NCBI RefSeq assembly: GCF_000226955.1
Contig: NZ_AGFU01000040.1
Location: forward strand, 1-48,038
DNA: 48,038 nucleotides
Direction of reading: 5' to 3'
Source of the DNA: Sphingomonas elodea ATCC 31461
GTDB lineage: Bacteria > Pseudomonadota > Alphaproteobacteria > Sphingomonadales > Sphingomonadaceae
Part shown: piece by piece, positions 8,289 through 15,978 of the stretch
Numbering within the stretch: the first letter of the stretch is position 1
Layout: each line of letters begins with the position of its first letter
Notes under the pieces: generated by a model
The model's database searches: none
The model's input: the letters and a program-made list of their open reading frames with translations, nothing else
Told to the model about the DNA's origin: nothing
Position numbers and translations under genes: made by a program

Positions 8289-9551
8289 TCAGCGCCGCCG
8301 CGTCAGGAGCAGGCCGATCAGGCTGAGCCCTGCGGCGGCGGCGAGATACCAGCCGACCGTCCCGATCCCGCCGCGCTGGACCAGCGTCTCGGCGATCAGC
8401 GGCGTGAGCCCGCCGCCAAGGATACCGCCAAGGTTGAACGTCACCGAAACGCCCGTGTAGCGCACCTGTGCCGGGAACAGGCTGGGCAGCCAGCCGCCGA
8501 GCGGGCCATAGACGAAGCCCATCACGAACAGCCCTGCGGCGAGCCAAACGAACACTGCGCCCAGCGATGCCGGCACCAGCAGCACCGGCATCGCCAGCCC
8601 CAGCGGCACCATCGCGATGCAGCCTAGCCCCAGCACCAGCGTCGCGCCGCGCTTGTCGGCCATCCAGCCGGCCACGCCGATGCCCAGCGCCATGAACAGA
8701 ATGGCGGCAAGCTCCGCGCCAAGAAACGCCTCCCGCGGATAGCCGAGCGTCTTGGTACCGAAGCCGATCGCGAACAGCGTGGCGACATAGAAAAGCGCGA
8801 AGCAGGCGACCGTGCCCAGCGTCCCCGCCATCGTCGCGCCGAGGTGCTGGCGCACCAGTACGCCCAGCGGGACCTGCGGCGGCGGGGCATGTTCGGCCGC
8901 CTCGACAAAGGCAGGCGTCTCCGCAATGCGCAGCCGCACCCACAGGCCGAGGCCGACCAGCGCGGCGCTCGCGAGGAACGGCAAGCGCCAGCCCCAGTCG
9001 CGAAAGGCGTCATCGCTCAGAAAGGCGCCGAGCAGCAGGAACAACCCGTTGGCGGCGATGAACCCCACCGGCGCGCCCAGCGGCGGGAAGCTACCATAAC
9101 GGTACGCCCAGCCTTTGGGCGCATATTCCACCGCCAGCAGGCTAGCTCCGCCCCATTCGCCGCCCAGCCCCAGCCCCTGGCCGAAGCGGAGCAGGCAGAG
9201 GAGCAGCGGCGCCACCCAGCCGATCATCGCATGCCCCGGCAGGCAGCCGATCAGCACGGTGGAGAGTCCCATCAGCATCAACGAGGCGACGAGGGTCGAC
9301 TTGCGGCCGAGCCGATCGCCGAAATGGCCGAATACGAGACCGCCCAGCGGCCGGGCGAAGAAGGCGACGCTGAAGCTGGCATAGGCGGCGACCTGCTGCA
9401 GCCAGGGCTCCTGCGCGGGGAAGAACAGCGGGCCGAACACCAGCGCCGTCGCGGTCGCGTAGATGTAGAAATCGTAGAACTCGACCGACGTTCCCACCAG
9501 GCTCGCAAACAGGATGCGGCGGTGCGACGCGGGCGCGGCGGCATTGGACAT
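8289..9551 (-). CDS. MHS-family metabolite:H+ symporter (MFS)
   Basis: A 420-residue inner-membrane transporter. The opening SLVGTSVEFYDFYIYATAT and the FGHFGDRLGRK loop are typical of the metabolite:H+ symporter group (ProP, KgtP, ShiA, CitA relatives). GGEWGGASLLAVEYAPKGW is a second group signature. Roughly twelve hydrophobic segments are visible. The ATG at 9551 has GGAGGAG a few bases upstream and MSNAAAPASHRR as its start, so a longer upstream frame is not needed. The substrate, probably a carboxylate or betaine, cannot be decided. It is divergent from a 57-residue gene. Confidence 0.87.
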   Translation of the reverse strand: MSNAAAPASHRRILFASLVGTSVEFYDFYIYATATALVFGPLFFPAQEPWLQQVAAYASFSVAFFARPLGGLVFGHFGDRLGRKSTLVASLMLMGLSTVLIGCLPGHAMIGWVAPLLLCLLRFGQGLGLGGEWGGASLLAVEYAPKGWAYRYGSFPPLGAPVGFIAANGLFLLLGAFLSDDAFRDWGWRLPFLASAALVGLGLWVRLRIAETPAFVEAAEHAPPPQVPLGVLVRQHLGATMAGTLGTVACFALFYVATLFAIGFGTKTLGYPREAFLGAELAAILFMALGIGVAGWMADKRGATLVLGLGCIAMVPLGLAMPVLLVPASLGAVFVWLAAGLFVMGFVYGPLGGWLPSLFPAQVRYTGVSVTFNLGGILGGGLTPLIAETLVQRGGIGTVGWYLAAAAGLSLIGLLLTRRR

Positions 9552-9676
9552 GGCGGCTCCTCCCGCCGCCTCCCTCGGGCCAGTCGCCGCGCGGGTCAAG
9601 CCGCGTTCAGCGGAGCGACAGTTTCGGCACGGTATCGAACCGGTACCTCGCAGCACCGCAATCAGGGAGTCGGGAG

Positions 9677-9850
9677 ATGCGCGAATCGCCGATCAAGCGT
9701 CTGGTCTATGCGGCCTTTTTCAGCCTGCTCGCGGGCGTGCTGGTGGCCGCCTACAATCCGGTGGATCATGTGAAGGCCGATCTGCGGGCCGATACCAGCG
9801 GCGTGCGGACCAGCCTGCATCTGGCGGTCCACGATCTGCTTCACGGCTGA
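9677..9850 (+). CDS. 57-residue single-span membrane protein
   Basis: The protein begins MRESPIKRLVYAAFFSLLAG and continues through a hydrophobic helix to about residue 26. A charged C-terminal half (DHVKADLRADTS) follows. One transmembrane helix with an inside-positive N-terminus is predicted. AGGGAG at 9664-9669 is seven bases before the ATG. It diverges from the MHS symporter and is followed after nine bases by a strong hairpin. I recognise no family and assign no function. Confidence 0.6.
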   Translation: MRESPIKRLVYAAFFSLLAGVLVAAYNPVDHVKADLRADTSGVRTSLHLAVHDLLHG

Positions 9851-9859
9851 AGCGGCAAC

Positions 9860-9881
9860 GGGCGGGGTCTGGCCCCCGCCC
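9860..9881. terminator. Hairpin terminator between convergent genes
   Basis: A perfect 8-bp stem (GGGCGGGG, 9860-9867, with CCCCGCCC, 9874-9881) and a 6-base loop lie between the stop of the 57-residue gene and the stop of the convergent phosphate transporter. Only a short T pair follows, so it may be a factor-assisted or bidirectional terminator. Confidence 0.55.
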
Positions 9882-9888
9882 TTCCCGA

Positions 9889-11532
9889 TCAGTGCAGGCC
9901 GAAGACGCGCACTGCGCTCAGCATCAGCCAGTAGAGGCCACCGGAGAGCAGCATCGCCGCCGGGAGCGTCATCAGCCAGGCCAGCGCCATGTTGCGGATC
10001 GTGCGCACCTGCAGCCCCGCGCCGCTGCCCACCGACGCGCCGGCGACGCCCGAGGACAGGATATGCGTGGTGGAGACCGGCACGCCCAGACGGTCGGCCC
10101 CCATGATCGTGGCGGCGGCAACGATCTCGGCGGCGGCGCCCATGCCATAGGTCATGTGCTGCTTGCCGATCTTCTCGCCCACCGTGACGACGATCCGCTT
10201 CCAGCCGATCATCGTGCCCAGACCCAGCGCGATCGCCACGACGATCTTCACCCAGACGGGAATGAAGCGCGTGCCGCGCTCCAGATCGTTCTGATAGGCC
10301 TTGAGCGTCTTCAACTCCGCCTCGCTGAAGCCGACCGGTTTCTTGGTGGCGAGCTTGCTCGAGTCGAGTACCAGATACATGTCGTTGCGGACGTTGGAGC
10401 TGGCGCGCGCCGGCACCTTGCTCAGCGAGCCGTAGCTGGCGACTTCTTCGGTGAGGCTGGTGGAGATCGCCTCCATCGCTGCATAGGGCTTGGGACCATC
10501 GATCTTGCGGTGCTGAAGCGCGTCGGTGAGAATCACCCGCGCCTGCGCCGGGGTGACGGTGATGCCGTTGCTGCGCGCATCGAACACCGTGTTGGCGGCC
10601 CGCGAAGTCTGGACGAAGTCGGCGGTCGCACTCGCCGGCAGCGTGCGGTTGAGCGCATAGGCGGTGGGGGCGCAGCCGATCAGGATCAGCATGATCAGCC
10701 CCATGCCCTTCTGGCCGTCATTTGATCCGTGGAAGAACGAAACCGCGGTGCAGGTGCCGATCAGCAGCGCGCGGATGCCGCGCGGCGGCGGCGTGTTGCC
10801 CGATGGCGCCCGGAACAGCTGCGGCTGCCTGCGGAACAGTATGCGCAGCACCAGCAACAGGACGAGCGCGCCGGCAAAGCCCATCAGCGGGCTCCAGAAC
10901 AGTGCCGAAAACACTTTGGTTGCCTGCGCCCAGTCCACTCCGGCGGTGCCGCCGCGCGAGCCGCTGAGGATCAGCTGGTTGGCGAAGCCCACGCCCAGCA
11001 CCGATCCGATCAACGCATGGCTGGAGGAGTTGGGCAGGCCGACATACCAGGTCGCCAGGTTCCACAGTACCGCCGCCAGCAGCAGCGCGAAGATCATCGA
11101 GAAACCCGCCGCAGATCCCACGTTGAGCAGCAGATCCACCGGCAGCAGGGTAATGATCGAATAGGCGACGGCGCCGCTCGACAGCATCACGCCCAGAAAA
11201 TTGAAGAAGCCCGACCAGATGACCGCAAGCTGCGCCGGCATCGAATTGGTGTAGATCACGGTCGCGACGGCATTGGCAGTATCGTGGAAGCCGTTCACGA
11301 ACTCGAAGCCCAGCGCGATCAGCAGCGCCAGCCCCAGAAACGCGAAGACGCCGAGCGCCAGCGTCTCGCCGGCCTCGCGCGTGTCCACAAGGATGCTCCA
11401 GCCGGCAAAGGCGAGCCCTCCCATCAGGATCGCGGCGAACAGCAGCTTCGCAACGGGATGGGTTTTATCGTCGAATCGGGGACTTCGCGGCAATTCTGCC
11501 GTGCTAGCCTGTTCCACTGCGAGCGTCGCCAT
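9889..11532 (-). CDS. pit: Pit-family inorganic phosphate transporter
   Basis: A 547-residue polytopic membrane protein of the PiT family, which moves phosphate, usually as a neutral metal-phosphate, with protons or cations. Both duplicated signatures are present: GFEFVNGFHDTANAVA with PNSSSHALIGSVLGVG in the N-terminal half, and HGSNDGQKGMGLI with PVSTTHILSSGVAG in the second. The two halves are separated by a hydrophilic central region of about 130 residues, as in PitA-like proteins. A roughly 45-residue N-terminal extension precedes the first hydrophobic segment. No phoU-like gene is adjacent. The ATG at 11532 has only a weak ribosome binding site. Confidence 0.9.
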   Translation of the reverse strand: MATLAVEQASTAELPRSPRFDDKTHPVAKLLFAAILMGGLAFAGWSILVDTREAGETLALGVFAFLGLALLIALGFEFVNGFHDTANAVATVIYTNSMPAQLAVIWSGFFNFLGVMLSSGAVAYSIITLLPVDLLLNVGSAAGFSMIFALLLAAVLWNLATWYVGLPNSSSHALIGSVLGVGFANQLILSGSRGGTAGVDWAQATKVFSALFWSPLMGFAGALVLLLVLRILFRRQPQLFRAPSGNTPPPRGIRALLIGTCTAVSFFHGSNDGQKGMGLIMLILIGCAPTAYALNRTLPASATADFVQTSRAANTVFDARSNGITVTPAQARVILTDALQHRKIDGPKPYAAMEAISTSLTEEVASYGSLSKVPARASSNVRNDMYLVLDSSKLATKKPVGFSEAELKTLKAYQNDLERGTRFIPVWVKIVVAIALGLGTMIGWKRIVVTVGEKIGKQHMTYGMGAAAEIVAAATIMGADRLGVPVSTTHILSSGVAGASVGSGAGLQVRTIRNMALAWLMTLPAAMLLSGGLYWLMLSAVRVFGLH

Positions 11533-11595
11533 GATGGTTGAGCCTTTGGGGTTGGCGGATGACAGGATGATGACAGGCGTGGGAAAGTTCGAACG

Positions 11596-11790
11596 TCAGC
11601 GCACACATTCGGTGTGCGTAATCCGCACAAGCTTGCCGGCGGCATCGCGTTCCTCATGCCGCCCGGCCGCGCACAAAGGCCGCTGCGGCACGGACGCCGA
11701 ACGCCAGGCCACCACCGCCGCGATGATCGCGAAGGTCAGGATCGCCGCAAGCCGCACTTTGAGGCGCCGGGAGGGGTTCGGGACTGTCAT
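11596..11790 (-). CDS. 64-residue hypothetical single-span protein
   Basis: The product begins MTVPNPSRRLKVRLAAILTF, then has a hydrophobic helix to about residue 30 and ends in a hydrophilic tail with two cysteines, LCAAGRHEERDAAGK and THTECVR. It could be membrane anchored with its tail in the periplasm. The frame extends 26 codons further upstream, but the ATG at 11790 gives the tidier start. It lies between the Pit and helicase genes, divergent from the latter. No family recognised. Confidence 0.5.
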   Translation of the reverse strand: MTVPNPSRRLKVRLAAILTFAIIAAVVAWRSASVPQRPLCAAGRHEERDAAGKLVRITHTECVR

Positions 11791-11956
11791 GGGTTGATCT
11801 CGCAGGCCCAATAGGCCCCCATGCTTCCGGAGGCAATCCGGCCCCTCGGCATCGCACCGGATTGTCACCCCGGACCGGGCAGGATCGGGCCCGTACCGTT
11901 CCTCAGGATGTCCCCGGTGCTTGCGGCCAACCGCATCGTTCCCTAGTTGTTCACGG

Positions 11957-14266
11957 ATGTCGCTTACCCCTTCCCCCCAGGACGCGCCCTATCTCCAGGG
12001 CCTGAACGACCCCCAGCGCGAGGCCGTGCTCACCACCGAAGGTCCGGTGCTGGTGCTCGCCGGTGCGGGTACGGGCAAGACGGCGGCGCTTACCGCCCGC
12101 CTGGCGCACCTGCTCTGGACGCGGCGGGCCTATCCGTCCGAGATTCTGGCGGTCACCTTCACCAACAAGGCGGCGCGCGAGATGAAGGAGCGGGTCGGCC
12201 GGCTAGTCGGCGACGCGGTGGAGGGGATGCCGTGGCTCGGCACCTTCCATGCGATCGGCGCGAAGATGCTCCGCCGCCATGCCGAGCTGGTCGGGTTGCA
12301 GAGCAACTTCACCATTCTCGATACCGACGACCAGCTCCGCCTGCTCAAGCAGCTGATCCTCGCCAACGACCTCGACGAAAAGCGCTGGCCCGCCCGCCAG
12401 CTCGCGGGCCTGATCGACGGGTGGAAGAACCGCGGGCTGATCCCGGCCGATCTCGATGCCGGCGAGTCCGAGAGCTACGCCAATGGCCGCGGCCAGTCGC
12501 TTTACGCCCAGTATCAGGAGCGGCTGCGCCTGCTGAACGCCTGCGATTTCGGCGATCTTCTCCTCCATATGCTCACGATTCTTAAGACCAATCGTGAAGT
12601 TCTGGAACTCTACCAAAAGCGCTTCCGCTACATCATGGTGGACGAGTATCAGGACACCAACGCCGTTCAGTATCTCTGGCTGCGGCTGCTTGCGCAGGAG
12701 CGGAAGAACATCTGCTGCGTCGGCGACGACGACCAGTCGATCTACAGCTGGCGCGGTGCGCAGGTGGAAAATATCCTGAAGTTCGAGAAGGACTTCCCCG
12801 GCGCCGTTGTGATCAAGTTGGAACAGAATTACCGCTCGACGCCGCACATTCTCGGCGCCGCCTCGGGCGTGATCGCCAACAATGGCGGTCGCCTGGGCAA
12901 AACGCTGTGGACCGAGATCGATGTCGGCGAGAAGGTGAAGGTGCTCGGCGTGTGGGACGGGCCGGAGGAAGCCCGGCGCGTCGGCGAGGAGATCGAGGGG
13001 CTGCAGCGCGGCGGCCTCAGTCTCGACGCCACCGCGATCCTGGTCCGCGCCCAGCACCAGACCCGCGAGTTCGAAGATCGGTTCATCGCGATCGGCCTGC
13101 CCTATCGCATCATCGGCGGCTTCCGCTTCTATGAGCGGCAGGAAATCCGCGACGCGCTCGCCTATCTGCGCGTGGTCGCGCAACCGGCCGACGACCTCGC
13201 CTTCGAGCGCATCGTCAACGTGCCCAAGCGCGGACTGGGCGACAAGGCGCTCTCCAAGGTCCACCAGTTCGCTCGCGCGCAAGGCCTTCCGCTCACCACC
13301 GCCGCCGCGCGTATCCTCGATACCGACGAGTTGACCCCGCAGGCGCGGCGCTCGCTCGGCAATCTGATCGGCGACATGGCGCGCTGGCGCAGCATGGGCG
13401 ACGATCTCCAGCACCCGGACCTCGCCCGCATCATCCTCGACGAAAGCGGTTATACCGCGATGTGGCAGGCCGATCGCACTGCCGAGGCGGCAGGCCGGCT
13501 GGAGAATCTCAACGAACTCGTCCGCGCTATGGAGGAGTATGAGAGCCTCTCGGCCTTCCTCGAGCATGTCAGCCTGGTGATGGACAACGAAGCCTCGGCC
13601 GAGGAACCCAAGGTCACGATCATGACCATCCACGCCGCCAAGGGGCTGGAGTTCGATACGGTGTTCCTCGCCGGCTGGGAGGAAGGCATCTTCCCGTCGC
13701 AGCGAGCGCTCGACGAGGGCGGGCTGGCCAGCCTCGAGGAGGAACGCCGCCTCGCCTATGTCGCGATCACGCGGGCTCGGCGGCGGGCGATCATCCTGCA
13801 TGCCGCCAATCGGCGGATCTACGGGCAATGGACGTCGAGCCTGCCGAGCCGATTCGTCGGCGAACTGCCTGCCGAGCATGTCGAATCGGAAAGCTCGATG
13901 ACCGGCGGCGAGAGCCTGTGGCGGGCGAACTGGAGCGAGCGGAGCGATCCCTTCGCGGACGTAGCGCGCGGCGCCGGGCGCGGGCCCGGCTGGCAGCGCG
14001 CAGCGGGCGTCGATCCGAAGAACCCGGGCGGCGGCTTCACGGCGCGCACCTTCACCCGCGATCAGCCCCGCGTGCTCGAAAGCCGCGCGTCCGCCGTCAG
14101 TTTCGGCGCCAAGCCGCGCGGCGACCTCGCGCTCGGCATGCGGGTGTTCCACCAGAAGTTCGGCTACGGCACGATCGCCGAGATCGAAGGCAACAAGCTC
14201 GAGATCGATTTCGAGCAGGCCGGGCGCAAGCGCGTGATGGACAGCTTCGTCAGTCTCAACGACTGA
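11957..14266 (+). CDS. uvrD: UvrD/PcrA-type ATP-dependent DNA helicase
   Basis: A 769-residue superfamily 1A 3'-5' helicase used in nucleotide excision repair, mismatch repair and removal of stalled complexes. The Q motif region is LNDPQREAV, the P-loop GAGTGKT (36-42), motif Ia TFTNKAAREMKER, Walker B DEYQDT (229-234), motif III QSIYSWRGA, motif V TIHAAKGLEFD and motif VI YVAITRARRR. A C-terminal tail of about 60 residues ends in the Tudor-like segment FGYGTIAEIEGNKLEIDFE, which in PcrA/UvrD binds RNA polymerase. The ATG at 11957 lacks a Shine-Dalgarno sequence; a -10-like TAGTTG lies just upstream. Confidence 0.95.
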   Translation: MSLTPSPQDAPYLQGLNDPQREAVLTTEGPVLVLAGAGTGKTAALTARLAHLLWTRRAYPSEILAVTFTNKAAREMKERVGRLVGDAVEGMPWLGTFHAIGAKMLRRHAELVGLQSNFTILDTDDQLRLLKQLILANDLDEKRWPARQLAGLIDGWKNRGLIPADLDAGESESYANGRGQSLYAQYQERLRLLNACDFGDLLLHMLTILKTNREVLELYQKRFRYIMVDEYQDTNAVQYLWLRLLAQERKNICCVGDDDQSIYSWRGAQVENILKFEKDFPGAVVIKLEQNYRSTPHILGAASGVIANNGGRLGKTLWTEIDVGEKVKVLGVWDGPEEARRVGEEIEGLQRGGLSLDATAILVRAQHQTREFEDRFIAIGLPYRIIGGFRFYERQEIRDALAYLRVVAQPADDLAFERIVNVPKRGLGDKALSKVHQFARAQGLPLTTAAARILDTDELTPQARRSLGNLIGDMARWRSMGDDLQHPDLARIILDESGYTAMWQADRTAEAAGRLENLNELVRAMEEYESLSAFLEHVSLVMDNEASAEEPKVTIMTIHAAKGLEFDTVFLAGWEEGIFPSQRALDEGGLASLEEERRLAYVAITRARRRAIILHAANRRIYGQWTSSLPSRFVGELPAEHVESESSMTGGESLWRANWSERSDPFADVARGAGRGPGWQRAAGVDPKNPGGGFTARTFTRDQPRVLESRASAVSFGAKPRGDLALGMRVFHQKFGYGTIAEIEGNKLEIDFEQAGRKRVMDSFVSLND

Positions 14267-14275
14267 GCGACGGCG

Positions 14276-14623
14276 TCAGGCCTCGGGTGCCGGTTCGACC
14301 TTCATCAGCGTGACACCTTCGTACTTTTCGAGCTCGTGGTCGAACAGGTCGCTGATCTCGAACGCGCGATCCAGCACCGAGACTTCCTTGAGTCCGTCGA
14401 CCTTGAACGTGGCGATCTTTGGCTCGCGCGGCAGCATGCCCTCGCGCGAGACGATGAACGCATCCGTATAGAGCGATTCATTGCGGGTGTAGAGGATGTG
14501 CGGCGCCACAATCATCCGCGTGCGGTTGTACGTGACCTGCAGGCAGCGCAGGCGCACGATGCCTTCCAGGACGAAAGGGGTGTTGTTGACAGGTGCTTCG
14601 GTCACGGCAGCGCTAACGTTCAT
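14276..14623 (-). CDS. Small WYL-like domain protein
   Basis: A 115-residue soluble protein. Its body, from FVLEGIVRLRCLQVTYNRTR through APHILYTRNESLYTDAF to REPKIATFKVDGLKEV, has the strand order and spacing of WYL domains, which are nucleic-acid or ligand-sensing modules normally attached to a DNA-binding domain. Here no helix-turn-helix is present. The ATG at 14623 (MNVSAAVTEAP) is preferred over a start 16 codons earlier. It converges on uvrD with a nine-base gap. The domain call is by pattern only and needs a profile search. Confidence 0.6.
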   Translation of the reverse strand: MNVSAAVTEAPVNNTPFVLEGIVRLRCLQVTYNRTRMIVAPHILYTRNESLYTDAFIVSREGMLPREPKIATFKVDGLKEVSVLDRAFEISDLFDHELEKYEGVTLMKVEPAPEA

Positions 14624-14800
14624 GAGACAAATATGATACCAATGCTGCACAGCAGCAAGGGCAAAGCGCATAGCCCATGGGACGGTCCTCTCCCAGCATT
14701 GTTTCGCGGCCAGCTTCGTTCAGCCACGCTTCACGCGCAAGCCTTGAAGAAGCACGGGTTCCCGGCGCGTGCGCCGGCAGTGTCGTTGAAGGAGATGAGC

Positions 14801-15322
14801 ATGAAGCACGTCCTCGCCCTCGCAGCCCTTGCGGCCGCCGGGCTGTCGTTCGCGGCGCCGGCGTCGGCGCAGCAATATTCCTCACCGGACCAGGAGCGCG
14901 CCCGCTTCGAGGCGGCGCGAGATCGGTTCGACCGTGAGTATCGCGCGTTCCAGCAGGCATCCGAGCGCTATGCAAACTACAGCGACTGGCTGGCACACGC
15001 CCCGCCCCCGCCGCGGGTCGATATCCGCGACGAAGGCGATTGGGAGCCCTCGCGCTATTACCGGCCCGGCGGCAGCGAGCGCGTTCTGACCCGCGACGAC
15101 CGCGTCTATCGCGGCGATGACGGCCGCTATTACTGCAAGCGTCCCGACGGCACGACCGGCCTGATCGTCGGCGCGGCGGCGGGCGGCCTGTTCGGCAACG
15201 TCATCTCCAGCCGCCGCTCGGGCACCGTCGGCACGCTGCTCGGCGCGATTGCCGGCGGCGCGATCGGTGCCTCGGTCGACAAGAACAACCAGATGAACAA
15301 CCAGGACGTCCGCTGCCGCTGA
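14801..15322 (+). CDS. Glycine-zipper 2TM envelope protein
   Basis: A 173-residue exported protein. GAAGGAG lies seven bases before the ATG. The signal peptide is MKHVLALAALAAAGLSFAAP with probable cleavage after ASA (about residue 25). The mature part has a hydrophilic, tyrosine-rich stretch with a YYCKRPDGTTG segment. It ends with a glycine zipper, LIVGAAAGGLFGNVIS and LLGAIAGGAIGASVDK, like the Rickettsia 17-kDa antigen and SlyB-type proteins, which sit in the outer membrane. There is no lipobox cysteine at the cleavage site, so it is not an obvious lipoprotein. It stands alone, followed by a hairpin. Confidence 0.85.
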   Translation: MKHVLALAALAAAGLSFAAPASAQQYSSPDQERARFEAARDRFDREYRAFQQASERYANYSDWLAHAPPPPRVDIRDEGDWEPSRYYRPGGSERVLTRDDRVYRGDDGRYYCKRPDGTTGLIVGAAAGGLFGNVISSRRSGTVGTLLGAIAGGAIGASVDKNNQMNNQDVRCR

Positions 15323-15332
15323 GCGTCGCACC

Positions 15333-15362
15333 GGCTCCGCGTCGATTTTTCGGCGCGGAGCC
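15333..15362 (+). terminator. Hairpin after the glycine-zipper gene
   Basis: A perfect 9-bp stem (GGCTCCGCG, 15333-15341, with CGCGGAGCC, 15354-15362) and a 12-base loop begin 11 bases after the stop codon. A short TCTTG follows instead of a long T run, so it is a weak intrinsic terminator or an mRNA end-stabilising structure. Confidence 0.5.
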
Positions 15363-15364
15363 TC

Positions 15365-15392
15365 TTGCCGGACAGGAAGACGCCCCTATATT
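15365..15392 (+). promoter_or_regulatory. Candidate promoter of the DUF465 gene
   Basis: TTGCCG (15365-15370), a 16-base spacer and TATATT (15387-15392) directly follow the hairpin. The implied transcript would have a leader of about 160 bases before the small gene at 15559. Confidence 0.4.
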
Positions 15393-15558
15393 GATAGTGC
15401 GGGACCGGGCCCCTCTGGCGGCGGCTTCATTGCAAGCCCCGTGATGTCGGACCGCATCGAGCGTGCTCGGTGCAGGATCGGCGGTGTTCCCACTCCCTCG
15501 CACCACGCCTCCATCGGGCCGCTCGATCGATGCAGATCCATCGATTGGAGCCATGACG

Positions 15559-15753
15559 ATGACGATTGTAGAACGCCTGATCGCGACTCACCGGATGCTC
15601 GAGCGTGAGATCCGTCGCGAACTGCGCAGTGTATTGCCGGATGCCTTCCGCCTTTCGCAGCTCAAGAAGCACAAGCTGGCGGTGAAGGATCGCTTGCACC
15701 TGTACCTTCCGGCGCCCGCGGCGCGGCTCGCTCTGGTGCCGACCCGGCGCTGA
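15559..15753 (+). CDS. YdcH / DUF465-type small helical protein
   Basis: A 64-residue protein with the DUF465 pattern: a first helix with IATHRMLEREIRREL, a proline turn, then LSQLKKHKLAVKDRLH. Such proteins form short coiled-coil hairpins, and their function is unknown. Two ATGs are in frame, at 15553 and 15559. GGAG at 15547-15550 is eight bases before the second and only two before the first, so 15559 is preferred. The end is less conserved (PAPAARLALVPTRR). It stands alone after a possible 160-base leader. Confidence 0.72.
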   Translation: MTIVERLIATHRMLEREIRRELRSVLPDAFRLSQLKKHKLAVKDRLHLYLPAPAARLALVPTRR

Positions 15754-15798
15754 CGCGGCGGACAAGGGTCCGTCGCATGGGCGACGGACCCGGTCGCA

Positions 15799-15876
15799 TC
15801 AGTGCCAGAAGATCAGCAGCAGAATGATGATGGGAAGCGGAATCCCCAACAGCCACAACAGGATACCCTTACCCAT
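15799..15876 (-). CDS. 25-residue hydrophobic peptide
   Basis: The frame encodes only 25 residues: MGKGILLWLLGIPLPIIILL followed by LIFWH. A GGAGAG site lies five bases before the ATG. It is almost entirely a transmembrane helix with a central GIPLP kink and one lysine near the N-terminus. I recall similar tiny peptides in other proteobacteria but cannot name a family with certainty. It is divergent from the DHA2-type transporter and convergent with the DUF465 gene. It is real by ribosome binding site and composition; its function is unknown. Confidence 0.6.
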   Translation of the reverse strand: MGKGILLWLLGIPLPIIILLLIFWH

Positions 15877-15978
15877 GGAACTCTCCGATACGCGTCGTTT
15901 CGCACTTGGCTAAACAATGGGTCGGGACTGGAGTTCCGGGGGTGGGAACCGAGCGCCCACTGATGCACTAAGGCCGCG

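Noticed and set aside
12203-14152. Minus-strand frame of 649 codons opposite the helicase
   Set aside because: Antisense shadow of a gene with all helicase motifs; no recognisable family of its own.
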